Positions 19,060 through 28,279 of a DNA stretch of 64,000 nt are shown here, one piece after another. The DNA is taken from contig NZ_JACTVI010000006.1 of assembly GCF_014495685.1 (NCBI RefSeq), positions 141,451 through 205,450 on the forward strand, written 5' to 3'. Position 1 is the first letter of the stretch; every line of letters starts with the position of its first letter. The notes under the pieces are model-generated. The model was not told the DNA's origin, searched no databases, and saw only the letters and a program-made list of their open reading frames with translations. Origin of the DNA: Streptomyces sp. TRM68367 (GTDB lineage Bacteria; Actinomycetota; Actinomycetes; Streptomycetales; Streptomycetaceae). Both the position numbers and the translations under genes were made by a program.

Positions 19060-21009
19060 ATGGACCCGACCAACCCTGTCCGCAGGCTCTGCTCCGACGG
19101 CATGCGGGCCGAGGCCGACGGCCGGACCGCCGACGCCCGCGCCCTCTTCCAGCAGGCGTGGGACAGCGCCACCGACGACTACGAGGCGTGCGTCGCCGCC
19201 CACTACCTCGCCCGCCACCAGGCCACACTCGAGCAGACCCTGCGCTGGAACCGGGAGAGCCTGGACCGCGCGGACCGGGTGGGCGACGAACGGGTCACCG
19301 GCTGCTACGCCTCCCTGCACGTGAACATGGCCACCGCATACACGGCTCTCGGCGACCACGACCGGGCGCGCGAGCACTGCGAGCGGGCCGCCGCGCGCCT
19401 CGATGACGTGCCGCCCGGACCGTACGCCGACGCGATCCGGTCCGCGATCGCCGAAGGGCTGCACGGCGAGGGGCGGCGAAGGGGAGGAAGTCCCACCTCG
19501 CCGCCCCGGGTCGCGCCATGGCGGACTGGCCGCTCGGGCTTATGCCAGTGCCGGCGGGTACAGGGACCGCGGGAGCTGGGAGGCTGCCGCCGCGTCCAGG
19601 AGCCACAGGGTGCGGGAGCGGCCGTAGGCGCCCGCGGCCGGGGCCTGGATCTCGCCCGCGCCCGAGAGGGCGATCGCCACGGCCTTCGCCTTGTCCTCGC
19701 CGGCCGCCAGGAGCCACACCTCGCGGGCCGCGCGGATCGCGGGCAGCGTGAGGGTCACCCGGGTCGGCGGCGGCTTGGGCGCGCCATGGACGCCGACCAC
19801 CGTCCGCTCCGTCTCCCGGACCGCCGGAAGCTCCGGGAACAGCGAGGCCACGTGCGTGTCCGGGCCCACGCCCAGCATCAGGACGTCGAACACCGGGACG
19901 GGGCCGTGGTTCTCGGGGCCCGCCGCCCGGGCCAGCACCTCCGCGTAGGCGGCGGCCGCCGCGTCCACGTCGGTGCCGTGCGGGCCGTCCGAAGCGGGCA
20001 TGGCGTGCACGCGCTCCGGGGCCAGCGGTACGTCGTCCAGCAGGGCCTCGCACGCCTGGGTGACGTTGCGCTCCGGGTCGCCCTCGGGCAGGAACCGCTC
20101 GTCACCCCACCACAGGTCCAGCCGGCCCCAGTCGACGGCGTCCCGGGCCGGGGCCGCCGCCAGCGCCGCCAGCAAGGCGTTGCCGTTGCGGCCGCCGGTC
20201 AGCACGACCGACGCCGAGCCGCGGGACGTCTGCGCGTCCACGATCTTCGTGATCAGCCGTGCCGCCGCGGCCTGCGCCATCAGCTCCTTGTCGCGGTGCA
20301 CGACCAGCTGCGGTGCCGTGGTCATCAGGGGGCCGCCTTCTTGACCGGGGGCATCTGCGCGGGGGACGGCCGGTCGCCCTCACCGTCGTCCGAGGAGCCC
20401 GATGAACCAGGTGAGCCTGACGTACTCGTACTCGACTTACTCGAAGCGCCCGGCGCACTCGAGGCATCCACCGACCGCGACGAGGACGCAGGCGGCAGCG
20501 CCGGTGCCGACACCCGGGCCGGCTCCGAACCCCGGGCCGGCTCGGCAGCGAGGGCAGGCGCGGTCGGCGGTGTGACCGGCGCCATCCCGCCCAGCCGGTC
20601 CACCCCGAACCGCAGCGCCGACGCGTACGTGTCGTCCGGATCCAGTCGCCGCAGCTCCTCCGCGATCAGGTCGGCGGTCTCACGCCGCTTGAGCGCCACC
20701 GCCCGGTCCGGCTGCCCGTCCAGCGACAGCGTGGCCATCGCCCCGTCCGGCCGGTTCAGCGTGATCGGACCGCAGGTCGTTTCCATCCGCACCTCGGTCA
20801 GCCCGGGACCGGCGGAGACCCCGCGCCGCACGTGCACATGGAGCCGGTCGGCGAGCCACATGGCCAGCAGCTCGACGCTCGGATTGTGCTCCTCGCCGGT
20901 CACCGCGACGGAGATGACCTCGCAGGTGACCTGGTCCAGGGCGGCGGCCAGCATCGAGCGCCACGGCGTTATCCGGGCCCACGCCAGGTCGGTGTCGCCC
21001 GGCTGGTAG
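19060..21009 (+). CDS. TPR-like protein gene that has lost its normal stop codon
   Basis: The plausible protein covers only the first ~137 codons: MDPTNPVRRLCSDGMRAEADGR... with TPR-like helices DARALFQQAWDSA, AACVAAHYLARHQ-type and TAYTALGDHDRAREHCERAAARL, ending near 19470. No stop codon occurs in this frame before the convergent terminator, so the frame continues to 21009 as an Arg-rich sequence that is merely antisense to pgl and opcA. Related small TPR proteins of Streptomyces end at about this point. Either the stop was mutated or a small indel has occurred. It lies 48 bases after the MerR-clamp gene and may be co-transcribed with it. Confidence 0.5.
   Translation: MDPTNPVRRLCSDGMRAEADGRTADARALFQQAWDSATDDYEACVAAHYLARHQATLEQTLRWNRESLDRADRVGDERVTGCYASLHVNMATAYTALGDHDRAREHCERAAARLDDVPPGPYADAIRSAIAEGLHGEGRRRGGSPTSPPRVAPWRTGRSGLCQCRRVQGPRELGGCRRVQEPQGAGAAVGARGRGLDLARAREGDRHGLRLVLAGRQEPHLAGRADRGQREGHPGRRRLGRAMDADHRPLRLPDRRKLREQRGHVRVRAHAQHQDVEHRDGAVVLGARRPGQHLRVGGGRRVHVGAVRAVRSGHGVHALRGQRYVVQQGLARLGDVALRVALGQEPLVTPPQVQPAPVDGVPGRGRRQRRQQGVAVAAAGQHDRRRAAGRLRVHDLRDQPCRRGLRHQLLVAVHDQLRCRGHQGAAFLTGGICAGDGRSPSPSSEEPDEPGEPDVLVLDLLEAPGALEASTDRDEDAGGSAGADTRAGSEPRAGSAARAGAVGGVTGAIPPSRSTPNRSADAYVSSGSSRRSSSAIRSAVSRRLSATARSGCPSSDSVAIAPSGRFSVIGPQVVSIRTSVSPGPAETPRRTCTWSRSASHMASSSTLGLCSSPVTATEMTSQVTWSRAAASIERHGVIRAHARSVSPGW
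19470..19507. terminator. Bidirectional terminator between the TPR gene and pgl
   Basis: GGGGCGGCG (19470-19478) pairs with CGCCGCCCC (19499-19507); AGG/CCT and GGA/TCC extend the stem with bulges. It sits between convergent genes but inside the run-on frame of the TPR gene. Confidence 0.75.
19540..20325 (-). CDS. pgl: 6-Phosphogluconolactonase
   Basis: 261 aa, DevB/NagB-like fold. Motifs: VVLTGGRNGNALL, WWGDERFLPEGDPERN, and the catalytic/metal-site-like DVLMLGVGPDTHVASLFP, with TLTLPAI near the C terminus. Hydrolyses 6-phosphogluconolactone, the second oxidative pentose-phosphate step. The ATG overlaps the opcA stop (TGATG), making it the last gene of the tkt-tal-zwf-opcA-pgl unit. Confidence 0.96.
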   Translation of the reverse strand: MTTAPQLVVHRDKELMAQAAAARLITKIVDAQTSRGSASVVLTGGRNGNALLAALAAAPARDAVDWGRLDLWWGDERFLPEGDPERNVTQACEALLDDVPLAPERVHAMPASDGPHGTDVDAAAAAYAEVLARAAGPENHGPVPVFDVLMLGVGPDTHVASLFPELPAVRETERTVVGVHGAPKPPPTRVTLTLPAIRAAREVWLLAAGEDKAKAVAIALSGAGEIQAPAAGAYGRSRTLWLLDAAAASQLPRSLYPPALA

Positions 21010-21509
21010 CTGCCGGCCCGGGCCCGCAGCTCCTCGACGGGCTTCTCCGCCGAGTAGCTGTCGGTGACCCGGCGCTGGGCCAGCGCGCCCAGCGGGTCCT
21101 TGGCCGGGTCCAGCGGGGCGTTCACCGGCCACCACACCACCACCGGCGCGTCCGGCAGCAGCAGCGGCAGCACGACCGACTGGGCGTGGTTCACCACCTC
21201 GCCGTACAGGCGCAGCACGACCGTCTCGCCGGTGCCCGCGTCCGCGCCGACCCGCACCTCGGCGTCCAGGCGGGACTGCGTCCGGTCGCGCGGGGTGCGC
21301 GAGACGCGCCGGATGACCACGAGCGTGCGCGAGGGGTGCTCGTGCGAGGCGTCGCTCGCGGCCTTCAGCGCGTCGTAGGCGTTCTCCTCGTCCGTCACGA
21401 TGACCAGCGTGAGCACCATGCCGACGGCGGGCGTGCCGATGGCGCGGCGGCCCTGCACCAGTGCCTTGTTGATCTTGCTGGCCGTGGTGTCCGTGAGGTC
21501 TATCTTCAT
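20325..21509 (-). CDS. opcA: Glucose-6-phosphate dehydrogenase assembly protein OpcA
   Basis: 394 aa starting at ATG 21509, which overlaps the zwf stop by four bases. The N-terminal MKIDLTDTTASKINKALVQGRR and internal PVVVWWPVNAPLDPAKDPLGALAQRRVTDS-like region identify OpcA, required for active or redox-responsive G6PDH in cyanobacteria and actinobacteria. The last ~85 residues are a low-complexity Pro/Ala/Ser-rich tail (SSSRSVDASSAPGASSK), longer than needed for the family fold. An apparent extension upstream of 21509 is only the shadow of zwf. Confidence 0.94.
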   Translation of the reverse strand: MKIDLTDTTASKINKALVQGRRAIGTPAVGMVLTLVIVTDEENAYDALKAASDASHEHPSRTLVVIRRVSRTPRDRTQSRLDAEVRVGADAGTGETVVLRLYGEVVNHAQSVVLPLLLPDAPVVVWWPVNAPLDPAKDPLGALAQRRVTDSYSAEKPVEELRARAGSYQPGDTDLAWARITPWRSMLAAALDQVTCEVISVAVTGEEHNPSVELLAMWLADRLHVHVRRGVSAGPGLTEVRMETTCGPITLNRPDGAMATLSLDGQPDRAVALKRRETADLIAEELRRLDPDDTYASALRFGVDRLGGMAPVTPPTAPALAAEPARGSEPARVSAPALPPASSSRSVDASSAPGASSKSSTSTSGSPGSSGSSDDGEGDRPSPAQMPPVKKAAP

Positions 21510-23044
21510 GGCCGGCGCCAGCTCCGTCCGTCTCGCTCGAGCATTTCGTCCGCCTCGACGGGTCCCCAGGTACCGGCCGGGTACTGGGCAGGCGTGCCGT
21601 TCTTGTCCCAGTACTCCTCGATCGGGTCGAGGATCTTCCAGGACAGCTCGACCTCCTCGGTGCGCGGGAAGAGGTTGGCGTCGCCGAGCAGGACGTCCAG
21701 GATCAGGCGCTCGTACGCCTCCGGGCTGGTCTCCGTGAACGACTCGCCGTAGGCGAAGTCCATGGACACGTCCCGGATCTCCATCGACGTGCCCGGCACC
21801 TTCGAGCCGAACCGGACCGTGACGCCCTCGTCGGGCTGGACGCGGATGACGATCGCGTTCTGCCCCAGTTCCTCGGTGGCCGTCGTGTCGAAGGGGGAGT
21901 GCGGAGCCCGCTGGAAGACGACCGCGATCTCCGTCACCCGGCGGCCCAGCCGCTTGCCGGTGCGCAGACAGAACGGCACACCCGCCCAGCGCCGGTTGTC
22001 GACCTCCAGCTTGATCGCGGCGTACGTGTCGGTCTTCGAGGCCGCGTCGATGCCCTCTTCCTCCAGGTAACCGACCGCCTTCTCGCCGCCCTGCCAGCCG
22101 GCCGCGTACTGCCCGCGCACGGTGTCCCGGCCCAGGTCCTTCGGCAGCCGTACCGCGCCGAGCACCTTGGTCTTCTCCGCGGCAAGCGCGTCCGCGTCGA
22201 AGGAGGACGGCTCCTCCATGGCGGTGAGCGCCATCAGCTGGAGGAGGTGGTTCTGGATGACGTCGCGCGCGGCGCCGATGCCGTCGTAGTAGCCGGCCCG
22301 GCCGCCGATGCCGATGTCCTCGGCCATGGTGATCTGCACGTGGTCCACGAAGGACCGGTTCCAGATCGGCTCGAACATCTGGTTGGCGAAGCGCAGCGCC
22401 AGGATGTTCTGGACGGTCTCCTTGCCCAGGTAGTGGTCGATGCGGAAGACCTGGTCGGGGGCGAAGACCTCTTCGACGGTCGCGTTGAGCTCCTCGGCCG
22501 ACTTCAGGTCGTGGCCGAACGGCTTCTCGATCACCGCACGGCGCCAGGAGCCCCTCGTCTGGTCTGCCAGCCCGTGTTTCTTCAGCTGCTGGATGACCAC
22601 CGGGAAGGAACGCGGCGGCACGGACAGGTAGAAGGCGAAGTTGCCGCCCGTGCCCTGCGCCTTGTCCAGTTCCTCGATGGTGCCGCGCAGCCGCTCGAAG
22701 GCGTCGTCGTCGTCGAAGGTACCCTGCACGAAGCGCATGCCCTGGATGAGCTGCTGCCAGACCTCCTCGCGGAAGGGCGTGCGGGCGTGGGCCTTGACGG
22801 CGTCGTGGACCTCGGCGGCGAAGTCCTCGTTCTCCCACTCGCGGCGGGCGAAGCCGACCAGCGAGAAGCCCGGCGGCAGCAGACCCCGGTTGGCGAGGTC
22901 GTACACCGCGGGCATCAGCTTCTTGCGTGACAGGTCGCCCGTGACCCCGAAGATGACCAGGCCCGACGGCCCCGCGATGCGCGGGAGCCGTCGGTCGGCA
23001 GGGTCACGGAGTGGGTTCGCTCCGGATCCGGAAAGGGGAGGCAA
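21506..23044 (-). CDS. zwf: Glucose-6-phosphate 1-dehydrogenase
   Basis: 512 aa. NADP-binding GVTGDLSRKKLMPA near residue 35 and the active-site signature RIDHYLGKETVQN near 200 are intact. Oxidises glucose 6-phosphate and makes NADPH. The best start is TTG at 23044-23042: GGAGGG lies eight bases upstream (within the end of tal) and no in-frame ATG or GTG precedes the conserved LVIFGVTGDLSRKK block at a sensible place. Spaced four bases from tal and overlapping opcA, so co-translated with them. Confidence 0.97.
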   Translation of the reverse strand: MPPLSGSGANPLRDPADRRLPRIAGPSGLVIFGVTGDLSRKKLMPAVYDLANRGLLPPGFSLVGFARREWENEDFAAEVHDAVKAHARTPFREEVWQQLIQGMRFVQGTFDDDDAFERLRGTIEELDKAQGTGGNFAFYLSVPPRSFPVVIQQLKKHGLADQTRGSWRRAVIEKPFGHDLKSAEELNATVEEVFAPDQVFRIDHYLGKETVQNILALRFANQMFEPIWNRSFVDHVQITMAEDIGIGGRAGYYDGIGAARDVIQNHLLQLMALTAMEEPSSFDADALAAEKTKVLGAVRLPKDLGRDTVRGQYAAGWQGGEKAVGYLEEEGIDAASKTDTYAAIKLEVDNRRWAGVPFCLRTGKRLGRRVTEIAVVFQRAPHSPFDTTATEELGQNAIVIRVQPDEGVTVRFGSKVPGTSMEIRDVSMDFAYGESFTETSPEAYERLILDVLLGDANLFPRTEEVELSWKILDPIEEYWDKNGTPAQYPAGTWGPVEADEMLERDGRSWRRP

Positions 23045-23048
23045 GGCT

Positions 23049-24167
23049 TCAGCCCTCCGTGGGGGCGAGGCGCTCCAGTTCGGCCTCGGTCGACTTGAGC
23101 AGGTCGTTCCAGGAGGCCTCGAACTTCTCGACGCCCTCGTCCTCCAGGAGCTGGACCACGTCGTCGTAGGCGATGCCCAGCCGCTCGACGGCGTCGATGT
23201 CCGCGCGGGCCTGCTCGTAGGTACCGGCGACGGTGTTGCCGGTGATCTGCCCGTGCTTCTCGGTGGCCTGGAGGGTGGCCTCCGGCATGGTGTTCACCGT
23301 GTTCGGCGCGACCAGGTCGTCGACGTACAGGGTCGGCTTGTACGCCGGGTCCTTCACGCCGGTCGAGGCCCACAGCGGACGCTGCTTGTTCGCGCCCGCG
23401 TTCTCCAGCTTCGACCAGCGATCGGAGGCGAAGACCTCCTCGTACGCCTGGTACGCGAGACGCGCGTTGGCGACGGCGGCCTTGCCGCGCAGCGCCTTGG
23501 CCTCGTCGGTGCCCAGCGCGTCGATCCGCTTGTCGATCTCGGTGTCGACGCGGGACACGAAGAAGGACGCCACCGAGTGGATCCTGGACAGGTCCAGGCC
23601 CTTGGCCTTCGCCTTCTCCAGGCCGCTCAGATAGGCGTCCATGACCTCGCGGTAGCGCTCCAGCGAGAAGATCAGCGTCACGTTCACGCTGATCCCGTTG
23701 CCGATCGTCTCGGTGATCGCCGGGAGGCCCGCCCTGGTGGCCGGGATCTTGATCAGGGTGTTCGGGCGGTCCACCAGCCAGGCCAGCTGCTTGGCCTCGG
23801 CGACGGTGGCGCGGGTGTTGTGCGCCAGACGCGGGTCGACCTCGATCGAGACCCGGCCGTCCTGGCCGCCGGTGGCGTCGAACACCGGGCGCAGGATGTC
23901 GGCGGCGTCCCGGACGTCCGCCGTGGTGATCATGCGGACGGCCTCTTCGACGGTGACCTTGCGCGCGGCGAGGTCGGTGAGCTGCTGCTCGTAGCCGTCG
24001 CCGGACGAGATCGCCTTCTGGAAGATCGTCGGATTGGTGGTGACGCCCACGACGTGCTGCTCGTCGATCAGCTCGGCGAGGTTGCCGGACGTGATCCGCT
24101 TGCGCGACAGGTCGTCCAGCCAGATCGCGACGCCTTCCTCGGAGAGGCGCTTGAGTGCGTCTGTCAT
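23049..24167 (-). CDS. tal: Transaldolase
   Basis: 372 aa from ATG 24167 with AGAAGGA upstream. Begins [33 protein letters not shown] and the Schiff-base lysine in NTLIKIPAT identify the long actinobacterial TalB type. Transfers a dihydroxyacetone unit between sugar phosphates in the non-oxidative pentose-phosphate pathway. An upstream extension of the frame to 24302 overlaps tkt and is not coding. Confidence 0.97.
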   Translation of the reverse strand: MTDALKRLSEEGVAIWLDDLSRKRITSGNLAELIDEQHVVGVTTNPTIFQKAISSGDGYEQQLTDLAARKVTVEEAVRMITTADVRDAADILRPVFDATGGQDGRVSIEVDPRLAHNTRATVAEAKQLAWLVDRPNTLIKIPATRAGLPAITETIGNGISVNVTLIFSLERYREVMDAYLSGLEKAKAKGLDLSRIHSVASFFVSRVDTEIDKRIDALGTDEAKALRGKAAVANARLAYQAYEEVFASDRWSKLENAGANKQRPLWASTGVKDPAYKPTLYVDDLVAPNTVNTMPEATLQATEKHGQITGNTVAGTYEQARADIDAVERLGIAYDDVVQLLEDEGVEKFEASWNDLLKSTEAELERLAPTEG

Positions 24168-24201
24168 GGAAATTCCTTCTCCTACGTGTCGTATATGAGC
24201 G

Positions 24202-26304
24202 TCAGCGCTGGGCTGCGGCGATCGATTCCCGGGCGGCGGAAGCCACGTTCTCGGCGGTGAACCCGAACTCGCGGAAGAGGACCTTGCCGTCGGCCGACGC
24301 ACCGAAGTGCTCCAGGGAAACGATGCAGCCGGCGTCCCCGACGTACTTGTGCCAGGTCAGGCCCACCCCGGCCTCGACCGCGACCCGCGCCTTGACGGAC
24401 GGCGGCAGGACGCTGTCCCGGTACCCCTGGTCCTGCTGCTCGAACCACTCCACGGACGGCATGGACACCACCCGCGTGGGCACACCCGCGGCCTGCAGCT
24501 GTTCACGCGCCGCGACGGCCACGTGCACCTCGGAACCGGTCGCGATCAGGATGACCTCCGGCGCGGTGTTCTGCCCGGAGGGCTCCTCGGCCTCGATCAT
24601 CACGTAACCGCCGCGCGCCGCATCCTCGTTGGGCTCGTACGTCGGAACGCCCTGACGGGTCAGCGCGAGGCCGTGTGGCTGCCCCTTGCCGAACTCCTTG
24701 GTGTACCGCCTGAGGATCTCGCGCCAGGCGATCGCGGTCTCGTTGGCGTCCGCCGGGCGGACGATGTTCAGGCCCGGGATCGCGCGCAGCGAGGCGAGGT
24801 GCTCGATCGGCTGGTGGGTCGGGCCGTCCTCGCCCAGGCCGATGGAGTCGTGCGTCCACACGTACGTCACCGGCAGGTGCATCAGGGCCGACAGGCGCAC
24901 CGCGTTGCGCATGTAGTCGGAGAAGACCAGGAATGTGCCGCCGTAGATACGGGTGTTGCCGTGCAGCGCGATGCCGTTCATCTCCGCGGCCATCGCGTGC
25001 TCGCGGATGCCGAAGTGGAGGGTACGGCCGTACGGGTCGGCCTCCGGCAGCGGGTTGTCCGCCGGGAGGAACGAACTGGTCTTGTCGATGGTGGTGTTGT
25101 TGGAGCCGGCCAGGTCGGCCGAGCCGCCCCACAGCTCGGGGACGACCGCACCGAGCGCCTGGAGCACCTTGCCGGACGCGGCACGCGTGGCGACGCCCTT
25201 GCCGACCTCGAAGACCGGGATCTTCTCCTCCCAGCCGGTGGGCAGCTCGCCCTTGCTGATCCGGTCGAACTCGGCGGCGCGCTCCGGGTTGTTGCCCCGC
25301 CACTCCTGGAAGGACTTCTCCCACTCGGCCCTGGCCTGCCGCCCGCGCTCGATCGCCGTGCGGGTGTGGGTGATCACCTCGTCGGCGATCTCGAAGGACT
25401 TGTCCGGGTCGAAGCCGAGGACGCGCTTGGTGGCCGCGACCTCGTCGTCGCCGAGCGCCGAGCCGTGCGCGGCCTCGGTGTTCTGCGCGTTCGGGGCGGG
25501 CCAGGCGATGATCGAGCGCATCGCGATGAACGACGGCCGGTCGGTGACCGCCTTGGCGGCCTCGATCGCGTTGTAGATGGCGTGCGGGTCGAGGTCGCCG
25601 TCCGGCTTGGGGGCGACACGCTGCACATGCCAGCCGTACGCCTCGTACCGCTTGACGGTGTCCTCGGAGACGGCCGTCTCGGTGTCGCCCTCGATCGAGA
25701 TGTGGTTGTCGTCCCACAGCAGGATCAGGTTGCCCAGCTTCTGGTGACCGGCCATCGAGGACGCCTCGGCGGAGATGCCCTCCTGCAGGCAGCCGTCACC
25801 GGCGATGCAGTAGACGAAGTGGTCGAAGGGGGAGGCCCTGGGGGCGGCGTCCGGGTCGAACAGGCCCCGCTCGTAGCGGGCGGCCATCGCCATGCCCACG
25901 GCGTTGGCGACACCCTGGCCCAGCGGGCCGGTGGTGGTCTCCACGCCCACGGTGTGGCCGTACTCGGGGTGACCGGGGGTCTTCGAACCCCACGTACGGA
26001 ACGCCTTCAGGTCGTCCAGCTCCAGGCCGAAGCCGGCCAGGTACAGCTGGGTGTAGAGGGTCAGGGAGGAATGACCGGCGGACAGAACAAAACGGTCGCG
26101 GCCTACCCAGTCGGCGTCCGCCGGGTCGTGCCGCATCACCTTCTGGAAGAGGGTGTAGGCGGCAGGCGCCAGGCTCATCGCCGTACCCGGATGGCCGTTG
26201 CCGACCTTCTGTACGGCATCGGCGGCCAGGACGCGCGCGGTGTCGACGGCCCGCTGGTCCAGCTCGGTCCAGTCGAGGTCTGTGGTGGTCGGCTTGGTGC
26301 TCAC
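24202..26304 (-). CDS. tkt: Transketolase
   Basis: 700 aa, GTG start at 26304. Thiamine-diphosphate motif [24 protein letters not shown] ends in the Mg-binding NH of [25 protein letters not shown], the transketolase signature near [13 protein letters not shown], and FGASA-type C-terminal domain are present. First gene of the pentose-phosphate unit; 34 bases separate it from tal. Confidence 0.98.
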   Translation of the reverse strand: MSTKPTTTDLDWTELDQRAVDTARVLAADAVQKVGNGHPGTAMSLAPAAYTLFQKVMRHDPADADWVGRDRFVLSAGHSSLTLYTQLYLAGFGLELDDLKAFRTWGSKTPGHPEYGHTVGVETTTGPLGQGVANAVGMAMAARYERGLFDPDAAPRASPFDHFVYCIAGDGCLQEGISAEASSMAGHQKLGNLILLWDDNHISIEGDTETAVSEDTVKRYEAYGWHVQRVAPKPDGDLDPHAIYNAIEAAKAVTDRPSFIAMRSIIAWPAPNAQNTEAAHGSALGDDEVAATKRVLGFDPDKSFEIADEVITHTRTAIERGRQARAEWEKSFQEWRGNNPERAAEFDRISKGELPTGWEEKIPVFEVGKGVATRAASGKVLQALGAVVPELWGGSADLAGSNNTTIDKTSSFLPADNPLPEADPYGRTLHFGIREHAMAAEMNGIALHGNTRIYGGTFLVFSDYMRNAVRLSALMHLPVTYVWTHDSIGLGEDGPTHQPIEHLASLRAIPGLNIVRPADANETAIAWREILRRYTKEFGKGQPHGLALTRQGVPTYEPNEDAARGGYVMIEAEEPSGQNTAPEVILIATGSEVHVAVAAREQLQAAGVPTRVVSMPSVEWFEQQDQGYRDSVLPPSVKARVAVEAGVGLTWHKYVGDAGCIVSLEHFGASADGKVLFREFGFTAENVASAARESIAAAQR

Positions 26305-26719
26305 CCTGAGTCAGGGCTCCTCTCCACATGTTCGGATGCCGGTGCACGTGGGCGCCCACCGGCTGCCGGCGTATCCGTGCGTCGGCCGGCGGCTTCGAGC
26401 CTACCCCCGGAAGTACGTGCGTCTTTTCGAGTCATTCCAGACTGCCGGGACTCGTGGAGATCCGCCTCCCCACCAGCCCTGACCGCATTCGGCAAGTGAA
26501 TACGCAGCCGCTCGTCCGAGTGCTCAATCGAGCTGTCGTGCGCCCGTCGGACGACCATGCCGTCGGGCCCCGTCACGTCCGCCGGAGCACGCTCCCCAAC
26601 ACGACCCCACCCCCGCGAATGCCGAGGTATGGGCAACGTCTACAGTGGCGTGGTACGCGCGAGCCTTTACCGGGACTTCACACGGGGAGGCTTGCTGGGA
26701 TGTCTCTGTAGGGGTGTGC
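26305..26719. other. Divergent promoter region between tkt and ctaB
   Basis: About 415 bases without a supported gene. It must hold the tkt promoter (minus) and the ctaB promoter (plus). A weak dyad, CGAGTC near 26428 with GACTCG near 26450, is the only symmetrical element noticed. A 111-codon minus-strand frame at 26301-26636 has unconvincing composition. Confidence 0.45.
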
Positions 26720-27667
26720 GTGACGGCCGTTGAATCCCGTCCAGCGGGGGTAATCGGTGCGAGCCAAAGCCCGGCCCACCGGCCGTTCGGGGCCCGTGTC
26801 AAGGCGTTCGTGGCTCTCACCAAGCCGCGCATCATCGAGCTGCTGCTGATCACCACTGTTCCGGTGATGTTCCTCGCCCAGCAGGGCGTGCCGGACCTGA
26901 CGCTGGTGCTGCTCACCTGCGTCGGCGGCTACCTCTCGGCGGGCGGCGCCAACGCGCTCAACATGTACATCGACCGGGACATCGACGCGCTCATGGACCG
27001 CACCGCGCAGCGCCCGCTGGTCACCGGTATGGTCAGCCCGCGCGAGTGCCTGGCCTTCGGCATCGCCCTCGCGGTCGTCTCGACGCTGCTGTTCGGCCTC
27101 ACCGTCAACTGGCTGTCGGCCTGGCTGTCGCTCGGCGCACTCCTCTTCTACGTCGTCGTCTACACGATGATCCTCAAGCGCCGTACGTCGCAGAACATCG
27201 TGTGGGGCGGCATCGCCGGCTGCATGCCGGTGCTGATCGGCTGGTCGTCCGTCACGAACTCGCTCTCCTGGGCGCCGGTCATCCTCTTCCTCGTCATGTT
27301 CTTCTGGACGCCGCCGCACTACTGGCCGCTGTCCATGAAAGTGCGGGAGGACTACGCGCGCGTGGGCGTGCCGATGCTGCCGGTCATCGCCTCCAACAAG
27401 GTCGTCGCCAAGCAGATCGTGATCTACAGCTGGGTGATGGTCGCCGTCTCCCTGCTGCTGCAGCCACTCGGCTACACCGGCTGGTTCTACACGGCGGTCG
27501 CGCTGGCCGCGGGCGGCTGGTGGCTGTGGGAGGCGCACTCGCTGATGAACCGGGCGAAGGCCGAGGTGACGGGCGCCAAGCTCAAGGAGATGCGGCTCTT
27601 CCACTGGTCGATCACCTACGTGTCGCTGCTGTTCGTGGCGGTCGCGGTGGACCCCTTCCTCCGGTAG
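26720..27667 (+). CDS. ctaB: Protoheme IX farnesyltransferase (heme O synthase)
   Basis: 315 aa from GTG 26720, chosen because AGGGG lies five bases upstream; earlier in-frame starts give a non-conserved leader. Eight to nine membrane helices; the prenyl-diphosphate-binding [15 protein letters not shown] (NxxxDxxxD) follows helix 2, and the second conserved loop [11 protein letters not shown] is present. Adds a farnesyl group to heme B, the step before heme A synthase CtaA (29410-30459), for cytochrome aa3 oxidase. Confidence 0.96.
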   Translation: MTAVESRPAGVIGASQSPAHRPFGARVKAFVALTKPRIIELLLITTVPVMFLAQQGVPDLTLVLLTCVGGYLSAGGANALNMYIDRDIDALMDRTAQRPLVTGMVSPRECLAFGIALAVVSTLLFGLTVNWLSAWLSLGALLFYVVVYTMILKRRTSQNIVWGGIAGCMPVLIGWSSVTNSLSWAPVILFLVMFFWTPPHYWPLSMKVREDYARVGVPMLPVIASNKVVAKQIVIYSWVMVAVSLLLQPLGYTGWFYTAVALAAGGWWLWEAHSLMNRAKAEVTGAKLKEMRLFHWSITYVSLLFVAVAVDPFLR

Positions 27668-27675
27668 CCGGTCCT

Positions 27676-27718
27676 CGACGGGCGGGGGCGTGGCCAAAGC
27701 CACGCGTCCCGCCCGTCG
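27676..27718 (+). terminator. Terminator after ctaB
   Basis: Long stem: CGACGGGCGGG plus GCGTGGC (27676-27694, one bulged G) pairs with GCCACGC plus CCCGCCCGTCG (27699-27718, GT bulge) around a CAAA loop. Confidence 0.88.
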
Positions 27719-27751
27719 CTGTTTGATCTACCCGTGGGTAGCATCCTGACC

Positions 27752-28096
27752 ATGGCAGACAGCAAGCAGGCGGACGAGACCGCCGACGGCAAGAAGGCCG
27801 CCAAGGCCGAACGCAGCGCGGCCCGGCTCGCCAAGCAGATCAACGCCTTCGCCAAGGCCCACGGAGGCGCCGAGGGCCAGGTCGCCTACATCGGCCAGCG
27901 CGGCGCCCGCATCGTCCTGGTCGGTGAGGACGGCGACTGGGGCGACCTGGTGGCCCCGACCTACGCGATCGCGGAGAAGGCGGTGGAGAAGTCCGGCATC
28001 ACCGTCCACGAATCCTTCGACGGCGAGTTCGCGTCAAAGGTGAAGACGGGCCCGTATGAATGGAAACGCATGGCAGGCATTCAAATCGGCGGTTGA
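27752..28096 (+). CDS. Conserved actinobacterial hypothetical protein, 114 aa
   Basis: Begins MADSKQADETADGKKAAKAERSAARLAKQINAFAKAHG: a charged, Lys/Ala-rich helical N terminus of about 40 residues followed by a compact mixed alpha/beta segment (QVAYIGQRGARIVLVGEDGDWGDL, then EKAVEKSGITVHESFDGEF). No enzyme motif seen. Small proteins of this kind are commonly found next to ctaB in Streptomyces. The upstream GTG at 27734 is an alternative start adding six residues. Function unknown. Confidence 0.75.
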   Translation: MADSKQADETADGKKAAKAERSAARLAKQINAFAKAHGGAEGQVAYIGQRGARIVLVGEDGDWGDLVAPTYAIAEKAVEKSGITVHESFDGEFASKVKTGPYEWKRMAGIQIGG

Positions 28097-28279
28097 AAGG
28101 CGCCGCAAAGGGGCGCGGGTCTGTACCGATGTGCGGCTCCGCCGCGTGGGCGCGACCGGCCACACAACCCGCAGCCGCCAAACAAACCGGCACTCCCACG
28201 AACGGCATGCAACACCTGACACCCGGTTCACCCGTTAGGACGTGTGAGGAGCACACGGCCCACTCCACGGGGAGCCCGG

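Noticed and set aside
26301..26636. 111-codon minus-strand frame upstream of tkt
   Set aside because: Overlaps the tkt promoter region, codon use is not Streptomyces-like throughout and no motif is visible.
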